Source: Sphingopyxis sp. LC363 (lineage in GTDB: Bacteria; Pseudomonadota; Alphaproteobacteria; Sphingomonadales; Sphingomonadaceae). Taken from it: a DNA stretch of 52,227 nucleotides. How positions within the stretch are numbered: the first letter of the stretch is position 1; every line of letters starts with the position of its first letter. The stretch lies in the NCBI RefSeq assembly GCF_000756385.1, contig NZ_JNFC01000024.1, positions 1-52,227 on the forward strand, written 5' to 3'. Of this stretch, positions 42,957-52,189 are shown piece after piece. The notes beneath the pieces are model-generated. The model worked only from the letters and a program-made list of their open reading frames with translations, was not told the origin of the DNA and ran no database searches. The translations under genes and the position numbers were made by a program.

Positions 42957-43315
42957 GACGAAACCCCTAGACGATGTTCAAGGATGCCAACATTGTCGCT
43001 TAGCCGCAGCCTGTAGGCAAGCTAAAATAGTCCATATCTGGCCAATCATGTCTTAAACTTCCAAATTGGCACCATTAAGCCCCGACCGCCGGTTTGCGGA
43101 TATGGCCTTCTTGCCCTATTAACAGAGATGTAGAGATGTCCGGATCAACCGCCTCGCGCGATGTTTCGGACCATAACGATCGAGTGTCGATCGAGGGGAG
43201 CGAGCGATGTTGCGCGCTAATGGTCCGTCCCATTCCGGTGGGGCGGCAACGCTGTGCCGTGGCGCGAGAGGGACCGTCGCGGGATGTCCGGCTCGCCAGG
43301 GTGCCGGGTGCTGTC
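42957..43315. other. Stretch of uncertain coding status before the HTH gene
   Basis: The frame of the downstream gene is open from TTG 43094, with an ATG at 43136 (MSGSTASRDVSDHNDRVSIE). Codon use and sequence are unlike a known domain, and no good ribosome-binding site precedes either start. It also holds the vapBC promoter region. No RNA gene or repeat seen. Confidence 0.35.
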
Positions 43316-43831
43316 GTGAGCGATGAGGCCGACTTCGAGCGCTGGTCGCGGTTGACGAGCAAGCACCGCGCCTGCCTCGACCCGCTGCTCGAACGAAAAA
43401 CTTCGAAGGAGATCGCGCGCATGATCGGCCTGGCGAAGCCGACGGTCGACCAGCGCCTTACAAAGGCTCGATCCATCCTTGGTGTCGATACACGCGATCA
43501 GGCAGCAGTCGAATATGCGCGCCTCAAGAAAAAGTATGATCGGATCACATATGATCCAATGCACATTCCAGACAGCGCGGAAATCGTGCCATCTGACTTC
43601 GCGGAGGGAGACCCCTCGACCGTAATCCACCTGACCGACATGGCAGTCGCCGCTCGGAGCACGGATGGACCGGTGGAAGGGCTTTCTGATCCGCTCGGGC
43701 TCATCTGGAGACGGGATCATAAAGGTTTGGCGCGCCTCGCGCTCATGATGACAATGCTGGTCGCTTTGCTGCTTGTCGTTCATGCAAGTCTGGGAATTTC
43801 CGAGACTCTGACCCGGCTCGTCTCCGGCTGA
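43316..43831 (+). CDS. LuxR-type HTH regulator with C-terminal membrane anchor
   Basis: 171 aa from the GTG at 43316 (VSDEADFERWSRLTSKHRAC LDPLL), where homology to this regulator type appears to begin; an ATG at 43136 is possible. HTH: LTSKHRACLDPLLERKTSKE IARMIGLAKPTVDQRLTKAR SILGV, the GerE/LuxR pattern. A C-terminal hydrophobic helix (LARLALMMTMLVALLLVVHA SLG) would tether it to the membrane. Such genes recur in sphingomonads next to small proteins like the next one. Signal and target unknown. Confidence 0.75.
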   Translation: MSDEADFERWSRLTSKHRACLDPLLERKTSKEIARMIGLAKPTVDQRLTKARSILGVDTRDQAAVEYARLKKKYDRITYDPMHIPDSAEIVPSDFAEGDPSTVIHLTDMAVAARSTDGPVEGLSDPLGLIWRRDHKGLARLALMMTMLVALLLVVHASLGISETLTRLVSG

Positions 43832-43893
43832 ACTTTTGAAAAGCAACGCCAACAAATGCTCGGAAGTCCTTCGCTTCCGGGGAAGGAGAAGTT

Positions 43894-44223
43894 ATGCCTG
43901 AGAATCTCAATGCAATGACCCTGCGACTTCAGCAGGACGTTCCCCTTGCCGAAGCAAGCCTCGACAGCGCCCTCATCGCCGTCTCGACCCTTATGACGAG
44001 CGTCGTCACTGCCCGGCAGCGCGTTGGCGTGGCGCCCAAGACTGGCCAGGCATCGATCATGCGTCTCGCAAAGGCTCAGCTTTCGCTGGTCGAGGTAAGC
44101 GGTGACGTCTTGCGTGTCCATGGCGAGCTCGCGGACATCGCGCAGGAGACCGCGGGTCTCGATGTGCACCGATGCCCAAATCAGGCCAAAGCAACCGGCG
44201 CGCAGCTTGCCCTCGTCGCCTGA
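43894..44223 (+). CDS. Small hypothetical protein downstream of the LuxR-type gene
   Basis: 109 aa (MPENLNAMTLRLQQDVPLAE, ASLDSALIAVSTLMTSVVTA RQRVG, LVEVSGDVLRVHGELADIAQ). Entirely helical, no signal peptide. GGAAGGAG precedes the ATG. It lies 62 bases after the regulator and in the same direction, so probably cotranscribed. No named family recognised. Confidence 0.65.
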   Translation: MPENLNAMTLRLQQDVPLAEASLDSALIAVSTLMTSVVTARQRVGVAPKTGQASIMRLAKAQLSLVEVSGDVLRVHGELADIAQETAGLDVHRCPNQAKATGAQLALVA

Positions 44224-44261
44224 AACTTGACTGGGAGCCATCAGCATGATTTCGGGGAAGA

Positions 44262-44738
44262 ATGTTGCGGATAGTCATATTCTTGATCTTGCTGCTGATG
44301 GCTTCGGCCTACGCGCTATGGAAGGGAGGGGGCCCCGAACGGATGATGGCGACAATCCTCCTGGGCATGCTCGTCGTCGACCAGCTGGTTCATCTTCTGA
44401 TCCCTGCGCAGTTCGCGAGCGTCGATACCGCCCATCTGGCTCTCGACCTGATTGCGGCACTTTTGACCTTCATGTTGGCGATGACAGCACATCGCTTCTG
44501 GCCGATGGTGGCAGCTGTCCTGCAGACTTTGCCACTTCTGGCGCACTTCAGCCGGCTGGCGGACGTGGGGATGCATCCGATTGCCTATTTGACGATGCAG
44601 GTTGCTGCCTCCTGGCTTCTGCCGCCGCTCCTCGCCGCCGCAACCTGGAGGCATCAGACCCGGTTGCGGAGGAGCGGCAGCGATCAGTCCTGGCAGCCCT
44701 CATCGCTGCAGTCGCACCTTCCGAGAGTCTTCAGATAG
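44262..44738 (+). CDS. Small integral membrane protein
   Basis: 158 aa with four or so predicted membrane helices: MLRIVIFLILLLMASAYALW, MMATILLGMLVVDQLVHLLI P, LALDLIAALLTFMLAMTAH, and LTMQVAASWLLPPLLAAATW. The C-terminal tail (RHQTRLRRSGSDQSWQPSS) overlaps, in another frame, the start of the RadC-type gene. It follows the small helical gene by about 40 bases. Function unknown. Confidence 0.7.
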   Translation: MLRIVIFLILLLMASAYALWKGGGPERMMATILLGMLVVDQLVHLLIPAQFASVDTAHLALDLIAALLTFMLAMTAHRFWPMVAAVLQTLPLLAHFSRLADVGMHPIAYLTMQVAASWLLPPLLAAATWRHQTRLRRSGSDQSWQPSSLQSHLPRVFR

Positions 44739-45679
44739 CTGACCGGCTGCTCTGCGAATTCCGCAGCCTCGACCGCGTCCTGACACAGAAGCCCGAGGCT
44801 CTCCGGCGAACCCTGGGAGGCCGAGACAGCGTTGCGGCCCTCATATTCGCGGCACGCGCCGCCAGTGTCGAAGCACTACGCTCCAGCCTTATGGGCCGGA
44901 CTATCACGCCGACTGATCCGAAACTCATTGCCTATCTCAAGACCTCGATGGGGAGCCTTCCCGAAGAAGTACTTCGGGTTCTGTTCCTCGACGGAGCCTG
45001 CCGTCTCATAACGGACGAGCAGCTGCAGCAGGGCAGCCTGGCCCAGCTCATCCTCTATCCACGCATCATATTCAAACGAGCATTGGAGCTCGATGCGGCA
45101 TCGATTGTGCTTGTGCACAATCATCCCAGTGGTGATCCGACCCCAAGCGAAGCGGATATCTCGTCTACGGAAAGACTCGCGGCTCTCGCCAGCAACTTGG
45201 GAATCGAGCTCACCGAACACATCGTCGTCAGCCGATCGGGCCACGCTCTGATCGGACAGCGGCCACATGGTCGCGGCCTCCGGGAAATGGTCAAAAATCA
45301 TCTTCTCCGGGATTCTGGTCGTTCGACCGGATTTCCCGATCGTGACCTGGCGCTGTCGAATGCACGGCGTACGGCACGTCGCCGGTTGCTCCGCAGGCAT
45401 ATTGTTGGATCAAAGAGATATTTGGGGGAGCCGGCTTGGGACATGCTGATCGATCTCTTCATTCAGCATTGCGAAGAGAAAAAGATCTCCACAGGCGATC
45501 TATGCGTTTCATCCCCATTGCCGCTGAGCACGGCTCTCCGCCTTGTTCAGCGAATGTGCGATGACGGCCTCATTCACAAAACAGCCGACGATACCGACGG
45601 GCGTCGACAGTTTGTCGAACTGAACCCTGACCTCGCGTGGCGTCTCCTTGCCTACTTTGGCACGCCCACGGATGACTGA
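44645..45679 (+). CDS. radC: RadC/JAB-domain protein with C-terminal MarR-like winged helix
   Basis: About 344 aa if it starts near 44645. The frame is open back to 44246, but that part overlaps the membrane-protein gene; no ATG or good ribosome-binding site fits, so the start is unsure (non-ATG or re-initiation inside the overlap). HhH-like part, then MPN/JAB domain: GRTITPTDPKLIAYLKTSMG and the metal motif VLVHNHPSGDPTPSEADIS. The C-terminus (SNARRTARRRLLRRHIVGSK RYLGEPAWDMLIDLFIQHCE) with LSTALRLVQRMCDDGLIHKT ADDTDGRRQFVEL is a MarR-type winged helix, an addition to ordinary RadC. Confidence 0.8.
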   Translation: MEASDPVAEERQRSVLAALIAAVAPSESLQIADRLLCEFRSLDRVLTQKPEALRRTLGGRDSVAALIFAARAASVEALRSSLMGRTITPTDPKLIAYLKTSMGSLPEEVLRVLFLDGACRLITDEQLQQGSLAQLILYPRIIFKRALELDAASIVLVHNHPSGDPTPSEADISSTERLAALASNLGIELTEHIVVSRSGHALIGQRPHGRGLREMVKNHLLRDSGRSTGFPDRDLALSNARRTARRRLLRRHIVGSKRYLGEPAWDMLIDLFIQHCEEKKISTGDLCVSSPLPLSTALRLVQRMCDDGLIHKTADDTDGRRQFVELNPDLAWRLLAYFGTPTDD

Positions 45680-45772
45680 CGCCACACTGAGGCTGCAATG
45701 CCCGTCGTAAGGGAGTGAGAGAAGGGGAGGGGCTTTCGGGGCCAAGATTGGCCCGAAAGAGGAGACCCTTCC

Positions 45773-47992
45773 ATGATCATCGAGACCGACCAGGCGCCTG
45801 CTGCGGCAGCGCGCCAATACGCTGCAGCGTGCCAGATTGCACAGTCGCTTCAGGATAATAATGCGCCGCTCCCGAGAAGCCTGGCGACGAAGGCAATGAC
45901 CGCGGCATATGGCATCACCGCGGCCGACGGAACCTGGACGCAGCGCGATAGCTTCGTCGCGATTGAGGTCGGATCGGTACTCGCGCTCCGCTCGTTGATG
46001 CTTCCCGACACGCCAACCCGGATCGTCGAGGCGCTTGAGGAATTCGAGAAGCGGCTCCCCACGCAAACGGTCCGAAGCGAGGAGCAAATCTCGGCCCAGC
46101 ATTTTTCCACTCCATTGGCGCTCGCATGGCTCGTGTCGCACCTCGCCGTGATCGGTGGCGACGATATCGTCCTTGAACCCAGCGCCGGGGTGGGAATGCT
46201 CGCCATGTGGGCGGAGCGCGCCAAAGCTCTCCATATCAATGAGCTCGACTCGGTCCGCGCAGGGTTGCTCCGGCACCTTTTTCCCGAAAGCAGCGTCACG
46301 TCATTTAACGCGGCGCAGATCAATCAGCACGTATCGGATACGCCGACCGTCGTGATCATGAATCCGCCGTTCGCCCGCAACGCCGCCGGCGCCGTGGACC
46401 CGTTCGCCGCTCACCGCCACTTCGCCGCGGCGCTTGCTGCACTTCAGCCCGGCGGCCGTATCGTCGCCATCATGCCGGACAGCTTCAAGCCCGGCGGAAA
46501 ACACGGCTCGCTGTTCGATCGCGCAACTTCGGGCGCGAACATCCAGTTGATGCTCCGGCTCGACAAGGGCTTTGCAGGGAAGGGGACAGCCGTCGCCGTG
46601 CGGATTATCGTCGCCGACAAAGGACCCGCGAACAGACGTCCGCCATCGACAGTCAACAGGGCATCTGTGCGCAGCCTTCTTGAAGCCATTCGCGAAATCC
46701 CGCCTCGCTCGAACATTCCGCCAGCTCCCGTACCACCTACGCCGTGCGGATCGACAAGACCTGTGTCGCTATTCGGCGCATTCCGAGCAGTTCCAGCCAA
46801 GTCCTTCCCGCGGGCCGCGCGACCACTTCCGAGCTTCGAGTTCGCGACCGTCAACTATCGGGTTCGCGATCCCATTGCCGCAGCCCACGACGATACTGCG
46901 CTCTACGTTCCATGGCGCAGCCAGCGTCTCGAATTCGATAATCCTTCGGACCATCCGAGCCCGCTGGTCGAGTCCGCCGCGATGGCGGCCGTCGCGCTGC
47001 CGGCGCCGAACTATCGACCGCAGCTTCCCAAGCGGGTGCTCGACGACAAGATTTTGAGCACGGCCCAGCTCGAGACGATCGTCCATGCTCTCGCCGCGAC
47101 GGAAATCGACCTCCCGGGCCGATATCGCCTGCCGGAGAAGGGCCTTGCTCTCGTTCCCCATCCCGAAGGCCAAAGTTACCGCCAAGGCTTCTTCCTTGGT
47201 GACGGAACCGGAGCAGGAAAGGGGCGTCAGATCGCCGGAATCATCATGGATCAATGGCTGCGCGGTAAAAGGCGCCATATCTGGTTGAGCGATAGCAGCG
47301 CCTTGATCGAAGATGCCCGTCGCGACTGGCAGGCGCTCGGTGGAACGCCGCTCGATATTCAACCCTTGGGCCGTGTCCGCGCGGGCGCGGGGATCGAGAT
47401 CGGCGATTCCATCTTGTTCGCATCCTACGCCACCTTGCGGAGCGAAGCCGGTGGCGATCGCCGCCTTGATCAGATCCTGAATTGGCTCGGCGGCGAGTTC
47501 GACGGTTTGCTCCTGTTCGACGAAGCGCACGCCATGGGCGGGGTTGCCGGAGGAGAAGGGCGGTTCGGCGCGACATCGGGATCCCAGCAGGGCATTGCGG
47601 GCGTTGAACTTCAGAACCGCTTACCCCGCGCACGTGTCATCTATGCTTCCGCTACCGGCGCGTCCGATGTCAACAATCTGGCCTATGCGACCCGGCTTGG
47701 CCTCTGGGGCGAAGGCACAGCCTTTGTCGACCGGGAAGCATTCACCGCGCGTATTCGTGACGGCGGCGTCGCCGCAATGGAGCTTGTCGCGCGCGAACTG
47801 AAAGCAATGGGGGTCTATACCGCGCGCGCGCTTTCATACGCCGGCGTCGAATATGATATCCTCGAGCACGAGCTTACGCCCGCGCAGATCAAGGATTTCG
47901 ACACCTATGCCGACGCTTGGGCTATCTTATGGCGAGCTGCGCATAAGATTGCTTATCGCGAGGAAGCGGTAATGCGGAGGAGCGCGGCGTAA
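45773..47992 (+). pseudogene. Strawberry-notch-like methylase/helicase, 5' part (split by RIT element)
   Basis: 739 codons, but the native part ends about 47926 (DTYADAWAI); the last 22 codons (LWRAAHKIAYREEAVMRRSA A) are read from the element end. An N-terminal MTase-like domain has HFSTPLALAWLVSHLAVIGG DDIVLEPSAGVGMLAMWAER and the NPPF motif (VVIMNPPFARNA). The helicase domain has Walker A in FLGDGTGAGKGRQIAG and DEAH in LLLFDEAHAMGG. Intact relatives run to about 1400 aa and resume with sequence found at 51756-52079. Full function needs both halves, so this copy should be inactive unless the element excises. Confidence 0.85.
47947..47991 (+). repeat. Left terminal inverted repeat of the RIT element
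   Basis: Starts GATTGCTTATCGCGAGGAAG and ends GCGCGGCGTA. Compared with the right repeat (51714-51758, reverse complement) only positions 4 (T/C) and 36 (G/A) differ. Confidence 0.85.
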
Positions 47993-48014
47993 CCGGCGAA
48001 TTCCCATGATAGTG

Positions 48015-48031
48015 TGCGCAGTTGCTGCGCA
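48015..48031 (+). promoter_or_regulatory. TGCGCAG-TTG-CTGCGCA hairpin before the first recombinase
   Basis: A perfect 7-bp inverted repeat with a three-base centre between the left repeat and the first recombinase start. It may be an operator or recombinase-binding site, or an RNA hairpin limiting read-through from the host gene. Confidence 0.45.
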
Positions 48032-48082
48032 TTATATTGGTTGCGAACCTCGGCGGTCCCTGGACCAGCTGAGGAGGCAATC

Positions 48083-49315
48083 ATGTTGAAGTTGCATGAC
48101 GAGTTGATCACCGAACTCTCGAATTCGCTCACCACACAGAATTACAATCCCGTGGTCGTGGCGAACCACCGTCTCTACGCCCGCGCGTTTCTCGATTATC
48201 TGGCCGAGTGCGATATACAGGTCGAGACTGTGACGCCGCAGCAGGTCGATCAGTATTTTGGCTATGCGGTTCAGGATTTTGAGATCCAGTACGGTCGGCC
48301 TCCCAGTGCGCGTTGGCACATGTTGCCCCGCACCGCGATCGCCAAGCTCCTCCGGCTTGCTCAAGGCAATTGGCCCCCGGACGCAGAAATGATCGGTCCC
48401 GATGACGAGCATCGACATGAAATTTGCCGCGAATACGAGGCATGGCTGCGCGAGGAGCGCGGTTTGGCAAGCGCGTCCATTGCGGCGCTGATGTGGGAGG
48501 CGCGAAACTTCCTGCGATGGCAGTTCGACCGGGCCGGTGCCGCCAGCCTCGAAACGTTGAGCATCGTGGACATCGATCTCTACATGGACATGCGCGCGCC
48601 TGGTTTACGGCGCAAATCATTGGCCGATGTCGCTGAGCGTCTCCGTTCGGTGGTTCGCCATCTGCATCGGACGGGTCGCATCCCGACCGATCTGACGCCA
48701 CACATCATCGGCCCCATGCTCTATGCCTACGAAGATGTGCCGTCGACGCTGGAAAGGAGCCAAATCGCCGCGGTTCTGGCGACAACGCAGGAGGACAGAT
48801 CGCCACGCGGACTACGCGATTATGCGATACTTCAGCTGCTTGCCACGTATGGGCTGCGCGAAGGTGAGATATGCCGCCTTCGGCTCGATGACGTGGACTG
48901 GCGCGCAGAATCCCTCCGGATCTGCCACACCAAGACCAACGCGTACTCGTACATGCCGCTAATGGTGACTGTTGGTGAAGCGCTGCTGGATTATCTGCGC
49001 CTTGGGCGGCCCCAGGTTGAAGTGCGGGAAATCTTCGTCCGATCCTGCGCACCCTATATCGCAATGACGAACCTGTACGGCATGATCCGCGGTCGGTTGG
49101 CCGCCGCAGGCGTAGTGCCAGCAGGAAAGCGGGGGCCGCATGTCTTCCGCCACGCACGTGCGGTCGAAATGCTGCGGGCATCGGTCCCGCAAAAGATCAT
49201 CGGCGACGTGCTCGGGCATCGATCCACCGAATCCACCAATACTTATCTCAAACTGGCAACAGATGATCTCCGAGCCGTGGCACTCGAGGTGCCTGGAATG
49301 GAGGTGCTGTCATGA
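48083..49315 (+). CDS. ritA: RIT tyrosine recombinase 1
   Basis: 410 aa from the ATG at 48083, preceded by GAGGAGG. N-terminal core-binding part (MLKLHDELITELSNSLTTQN) and a long linker; catalytic domain with Arg in ATYGLREGEICRLRLDDVDW, HxxR in HVFRHARAVEMLRASVP, and Tyr in DVLGHRSTESTNTYLKLATD. First of three overlapping recombinase genes; the stop overlaps the next start by ATGA. Acts with its two partners in movement of the element; separate roles are unknown. Confidence 0.85.
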   Translation: MLKLHDELITELSNSLTTQNYNPVVVANHRLYARAFLDYLAECDIQVETVTPQQVDQYFGYAVQDFEIQYGRPPSARWHMLPRTAIAKLLRLAQGNWPPDAEMIGPDDEHRHEICREYEAWLREERGLASASIAALMWEARNFLRWQFDRAGAASLETLSIVDIDLYMDMRAPGLRRKSLADVAERLRSVVRHLHRTGRIPTDLTPHIIGPMLYAYEDVPSTLERSQIAAVLATTQEDRSPRGLRDYAILQLLATYGLREGEICRLRLDDVDWRAESLRICHTKTNAYSYMPLMVTVGEALLDYLRLGRPQVEVREIFVRSCAPYIAMTNLYGMIRGRLAAAGVVPAGKRGPHVFRHARAVEMLRASVPQKIIGDVLGHRSTESTNTYLKLATDDLRAVALEVPGMEVLS

Positions 49316-50667
49316 GCGCCTGGCACGATCCCGATCGCACCGTCGTCGACGCCTTCCTGGTAAAATCGCAGTTCCGGCCGGGAAGCGTACCGACATATCG
49401 CTGGTTCCTTTGCACCTTCGAAGATGTTGCCCGCCGGCATCCGGCGGTGGACCGGCAGATGCTCGACGCCTGGCTGAAGGAGATGCAAAAACGTTGGCGA
49501 TTGTCGACGCTGCTCAATCAGGTCTGCATTGTCGACCGCTTCCTCGACCACCTCGTCGAAATCGGGCTGATCGCCGACAACCCTGTTGCTGCACTTCGCC
49601 GTCGGTACAACGTCAAGCAAAGCAAGCCGATCTGGCGGGCCTTGGCTTCCCCGAATCCCGACGAATCCTTGGCCGCGTTACGACGGCCTGCGCCCTTCGG
49701 CAGCGTGCTGGGTGACTTCATGCAAGACCATGTCATGCTGATGCGCAGCCGGGGATATCAATATGAAGCGCAGGCTCACTGGCTGCTGCGGTTCGATCGG
49801 TTCCTTCAGGCCCGTCCCGACCTCGCGGAGCAACCACTTGAGGCAATGATTGCGAGCTGGGCGGCTGCCAAGCCGACCCGCAACCACGCGGCTGAATGCC
49901 AGAAGCTGGCGCGCATCCTGACCAAGGCGCGGTTCCGCCTCGATCCGACTATCCCGCCAAAGCGCTTCAATCCCCGGCCAGAGCGGGAAGTAGCGCGGGA
50001 GCATCGGCAACCGCATATCTTCAGCCCGGCTGACGTTCGGCGTATGCTCGATACCGCACGGACTTATCCGTCGCCGGACGCTCCGCTGCGGCCGTTGACC
50101 CTCTACACCATGATCATGCTGGCCTATTGTGCCGGGCTACGGCGAAGCGAGCTGGCATGGCTCGATCTTGGTGACGTGGACCTGCAATCAAGCACGATCA
50201 CGATCCGGGAAACGAAGTTCTACAAGACCAGGATCTTGCCTCTATCCGACAGTGTCGCGGTCGAACTGCGCGCGTACATCGATGCGAGGCGGCGCGCTGG
50301 CGGCCCACAGAACCCGAAATCAGGGCTGTTCTGGCATGCCCACTTAAATGACCGCTACAGGCCCGAGGCGGTTACGACAATGATTACCAACGTCATGCGC
50401 CGTGCTGGGCTCAAGCCCGCTTCGGGCCGGACCGGGCCGCGGGTCCATGACCTTCGTCACTCGATGGTGGTGAACCGCATCCTCCAGTGGTACCGGTCCG
50501 GCATTAACCCTCAGGAAAAACTGCACTTCCTCTCGACCTACATGGGGCACCGGGATCTCCACTCCACGCTGGTCTACATCACCGTCACGCAGGATCTGTT
50601 GCAGGAAGCCAGTGAACGGTTCCGCGCGCTCGGCGCCCCGTGCCTTGTCACGGAGGCGCGGCCATGA
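49312..50667 (+). CDS. ritB: RIT tyrosine recombinase 2
   Basis: 451 aa. Catalytic domain: Arg in AYCAGLRRSELAWLDLGDVD, HxxR in HDLRHSMVVNRILQWY, His and Tyr in YMGHRDLHSTLVYITVTQD. The N-terminal half (DRTVVDAFLVKSQFRPGSVP, LLNQVCIVDRFLDHLVEIGL) has helical core-binding segments. It overlaps both neighbours by ATGA, consistent with coupled synthesis of the trio. Confidence 0.85.
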   Translation: MSAWHDPDRTVVDAFLVKSQFRPGSVPTYRWFLCTFEDVARRHPAVDRQMLDAWLKEMQKRWRLSTLLNQVCIVDRFLDHLVEIGLIADNPVAALRRRYNVKQSKPIWRALASPNPDESLAALRRPAPFGSVLGDFMQDHVMLMRSRGYQYEAQAHWLLRFDRFLQARPDLAEQPLEAMIASWAAAKPTRNHAAECQKLARILTKARFRLDPTIPPKRFNPRPEREVAREHRQPHIFSPADVRRMLDTARTYPSPDAPLRPLTLYTMIMLAYCAGLRRSELAWLDLGDVDLQSSTITIRETKFYKTRILPLSDSVAVELRAYIDARRRAGGPQNPKSGLFWHAHLNDRYRPEAVTTMITNVMRRAGLKPASGRTGPRVHDLRHSMVVNRILQWYRSGINPQEKLHFLSTYMGHRDLHSTLVYITVTQDLLQEASERFRALGAPCLVTEARP

Positions 50668-51668
50668 GGAAAGGCAATCCATTGCCCGCGTTGTTGCGGG
50701 CGTTCTTCCAGGAGTGGCTGGCCGAGCAGCGCAGCGCGTCAATCCACACGATCCGCTCTTATCGCGACACCTGGCGGCTGCTGCTTCGGTTCGTCGCGGA
50801 GCGAAAAGGCTGCGGGGTCGCGCGGCTGACGCTCACCGACGTCTCGGCCGGCGAGGTGCGCGCGTTCCTTCATCATACCGAGCATGGCCGCAAGACCACG
50901 ATCGGCACGCGGAACTGCCGACTGGCCGCCATCCGCAGCTTCTTCAGCTTCGTGGCGGACAAGAATCCGGAATACATCGCGCAGTGCTCAGAGGTCCTGG
51001 CTGTTCCGTTGAAGCGGGAGCCCACCTCCGCGCCGTGCTACCTCGAGCCCGAGGAGGTCGAGGCCATCCTCGCCCAGCCCAACCGATCGACACTCGAAGG
51101 GCTGCGCGACCATGTACTGCTCTCGTTCCTCTATAACAGTGGCGCGCGAATCCAAGAGGCGCTTGACCTCTGTCCCGAAGCAATCCGGTTCGATGCACCG
51201 AACTTCGTGCGTCTTTACGGCAAGGGGCGCAAGGAACGCATCTGCCCGCTCTGGCCAGAAACCGTGGCATTGCTCAGGAAGCTACTGGAGCGACAGCCGC
51301 GTGCGCCCGATGAGCGGATCTTCGTCAATCGATACGGTGAACCGCTAGGGGCGTCAGGGGTGCGGTTCAAGCTCAACGCCTACGTGGAACAAGCCGCGAA
51401 ATCGACGCTGACCCTCCAGTCAAAACACGTTACGCCTCACAGCTTCCGGCACGCGACCGCCGTCCACCTCGTTGCCGCCGGGGTCGATATCACCGTCATC
51501 CGCAGTTGGCTCGGGCACGTCAGTCTCGATACGACCAATCACTATGCTCAGGCCAATCTGGAGACCAAACGAAAGGCGCTGGAACAGGTTGGCGCCCCGG
51601 CGGCGAGCAACGTGCCACCTTCGTGGAAGCGAGATGCCAATCTGATGGGATGGCTCGACACCCTATAG
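50664..51668 (+). CDS. ritC: RIT tyrosine recombinase 3
   Basis: 334 aa from the ATG at 50664, which overlaps the previous stop; GGAGG lies ahead. XerD-like: N-terminal SAM-like domain (PALLRAFFQEWLAEQRSASI HTIRSYRDTWRLLLRFV), catalytic Arg in YNSGARIQEALDL, Lys hairpin YGKGRKERICPLWP, HxxR in PHSFRHATAVHLVAAG, His and Tyr in WLGHVSLDTTNHYAQANLET. Third gene of the element. Confidence 0.88.
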   Translation: MRKGNPLPALLRAFFQEWLAEQRSASIHTIRSYRDTWRLLLRFVAERKGCGVARLTLTDVSAGEVRAFLHHTEHGRKTTIGTRNCRLAAIRSFFSFVADKNPEYIAQCSEVLAVPLKREPTSAPCYLEPEEVEAILAQPNRSTLEGLRDHVLLSFLYNSGARIQEALDLCPEAIRFDAPNFVRLYGKGRKERICPLWPETVALLRKLLERQPRAPDERIFVNRYGEPLGASGVRFKLNAYVEQAAKSTLTLQSKHVTPHSFRHATAVHLVAAGVDITVIRSWLGHVSLDTTNHYAQANLETKRKALEQVGAPAASNVPPSWKRDANLMGWLDTL

Positions 51669-51713
51669 AATAATGTGAAGGACGTGGCGAAATGTTCCGC
51701 AGCTTTGCAGGAC

Positions 51714-51758
51714 TACGCCGCGTTCCTCCGCATTACCGCTTCCTCGCGATAAGCGATC
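51714..51758 (-). repeat. Right terminal inverted repeat of the RIT element
   Basis: The reverse complement reads GATCGCTTATCGCGAGGAAG at the outer end and AACGCGGCGTA at the inner end, two mismatches from the left repeat. Confidence 0.85.
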
Positions 51759-52079
51759 ATTCATCGAAATATGGAGGATGCACTTGCCGCAGCCGGTGTC
51801 GTTGATAGGCTGACCGGCTCCACGCTCAACGGACAAGCCTTGTCGGCCGCGAGATCGCGTTTCGAAAGTGCGAAACAGCGTTTCTTTTCCGCGCTCCTTC
51901 TCGCGATGAAATTGCCAAGCCTGCTACCCGCGATCGATGTCGCTCTGCAATCAGACCAAAGCGCCGTCATCCAGCTCGTGACGACAAGCGAAGCCCTGCT
52001 CTCGCGCCGCCTCGCCGATCTCGATGCCGCTGATCGGGCGGAGCTGGCGCTCGACCTGTCGCCCCGAGAGTACGTGTAA
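51756..52079 (+). pseudogene. Strawberry-notch-like gene, 3' fragment
   Basis: Continues the gene broken at 47926: IIHRNMEDALAAAGVVDRLT, QALSAARSRFESAKQRFFSA LLLAMKLPSLLPAIDVALQS, VIQLVTTSEALLSRRLADLD, ELALDLSPREYV then a stop at 52077. In intact relatives the protein continues well past LSPREYV, so this fragment ends early; the stop lies within a perfect 20-bp palindrome, and sequence after it no longer resembles the gene. The ATG at 51771 could start a 102-aa product, but a functional one is unlikely. Confidence 0.75.
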
Positions 52080-52096
52080 TGTTGAGCTCAACATTA
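52077..52096. promoter_or_regulatory. Perfect 20-bp palindrome
   Basis: TAATGTTGAGCTCAACATTA is fully self-complementary. It sits where the strawberry-notch-like sequence stops and about 130 bases upstream of a start codon at 52225. It could be an operator for a dimeric repressor of that next gene or the end of another inserted element. Confidence 0.6.
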
Positions 52097-52189
52097 GATG
52101 TATTCTTTGCAGTCGCAGTTTATGTCGAGCGTGGCGGCGCGAGGCGCAGGTTTCCTTCGGTTTTCCATGATTTCACTCCAGATAATTAC

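Larger units (their letters stand above)
47927..51758 (+). mobile_element. RIT element (recombinases in trio) inserted in the strawberry-notch-like gene
   Basis: About 3.8 kb with three tyrosine recombinase genes that overlap by ATGA each, bounded by 45-bp imperfect inverted repeats (47947-47991 and 51714-51758, 43 of 45 matching). The host gene reads up to ...GCTATC at the left and resumes with GCGATCATTCATCG at the right, so about 20 bases of element lie outside the left repeat. The layout matches published RIT elements rather than Tn554, which has a different gene set. Confidence 0.8.

Noticed and set aside
47927..51758. Tn554-type transposon
   Set aside because: Three tyrosine recombinases with terminal inverted repeats and ATGA overlaps fit RIT elements better; no TnpC-like small protein is present.
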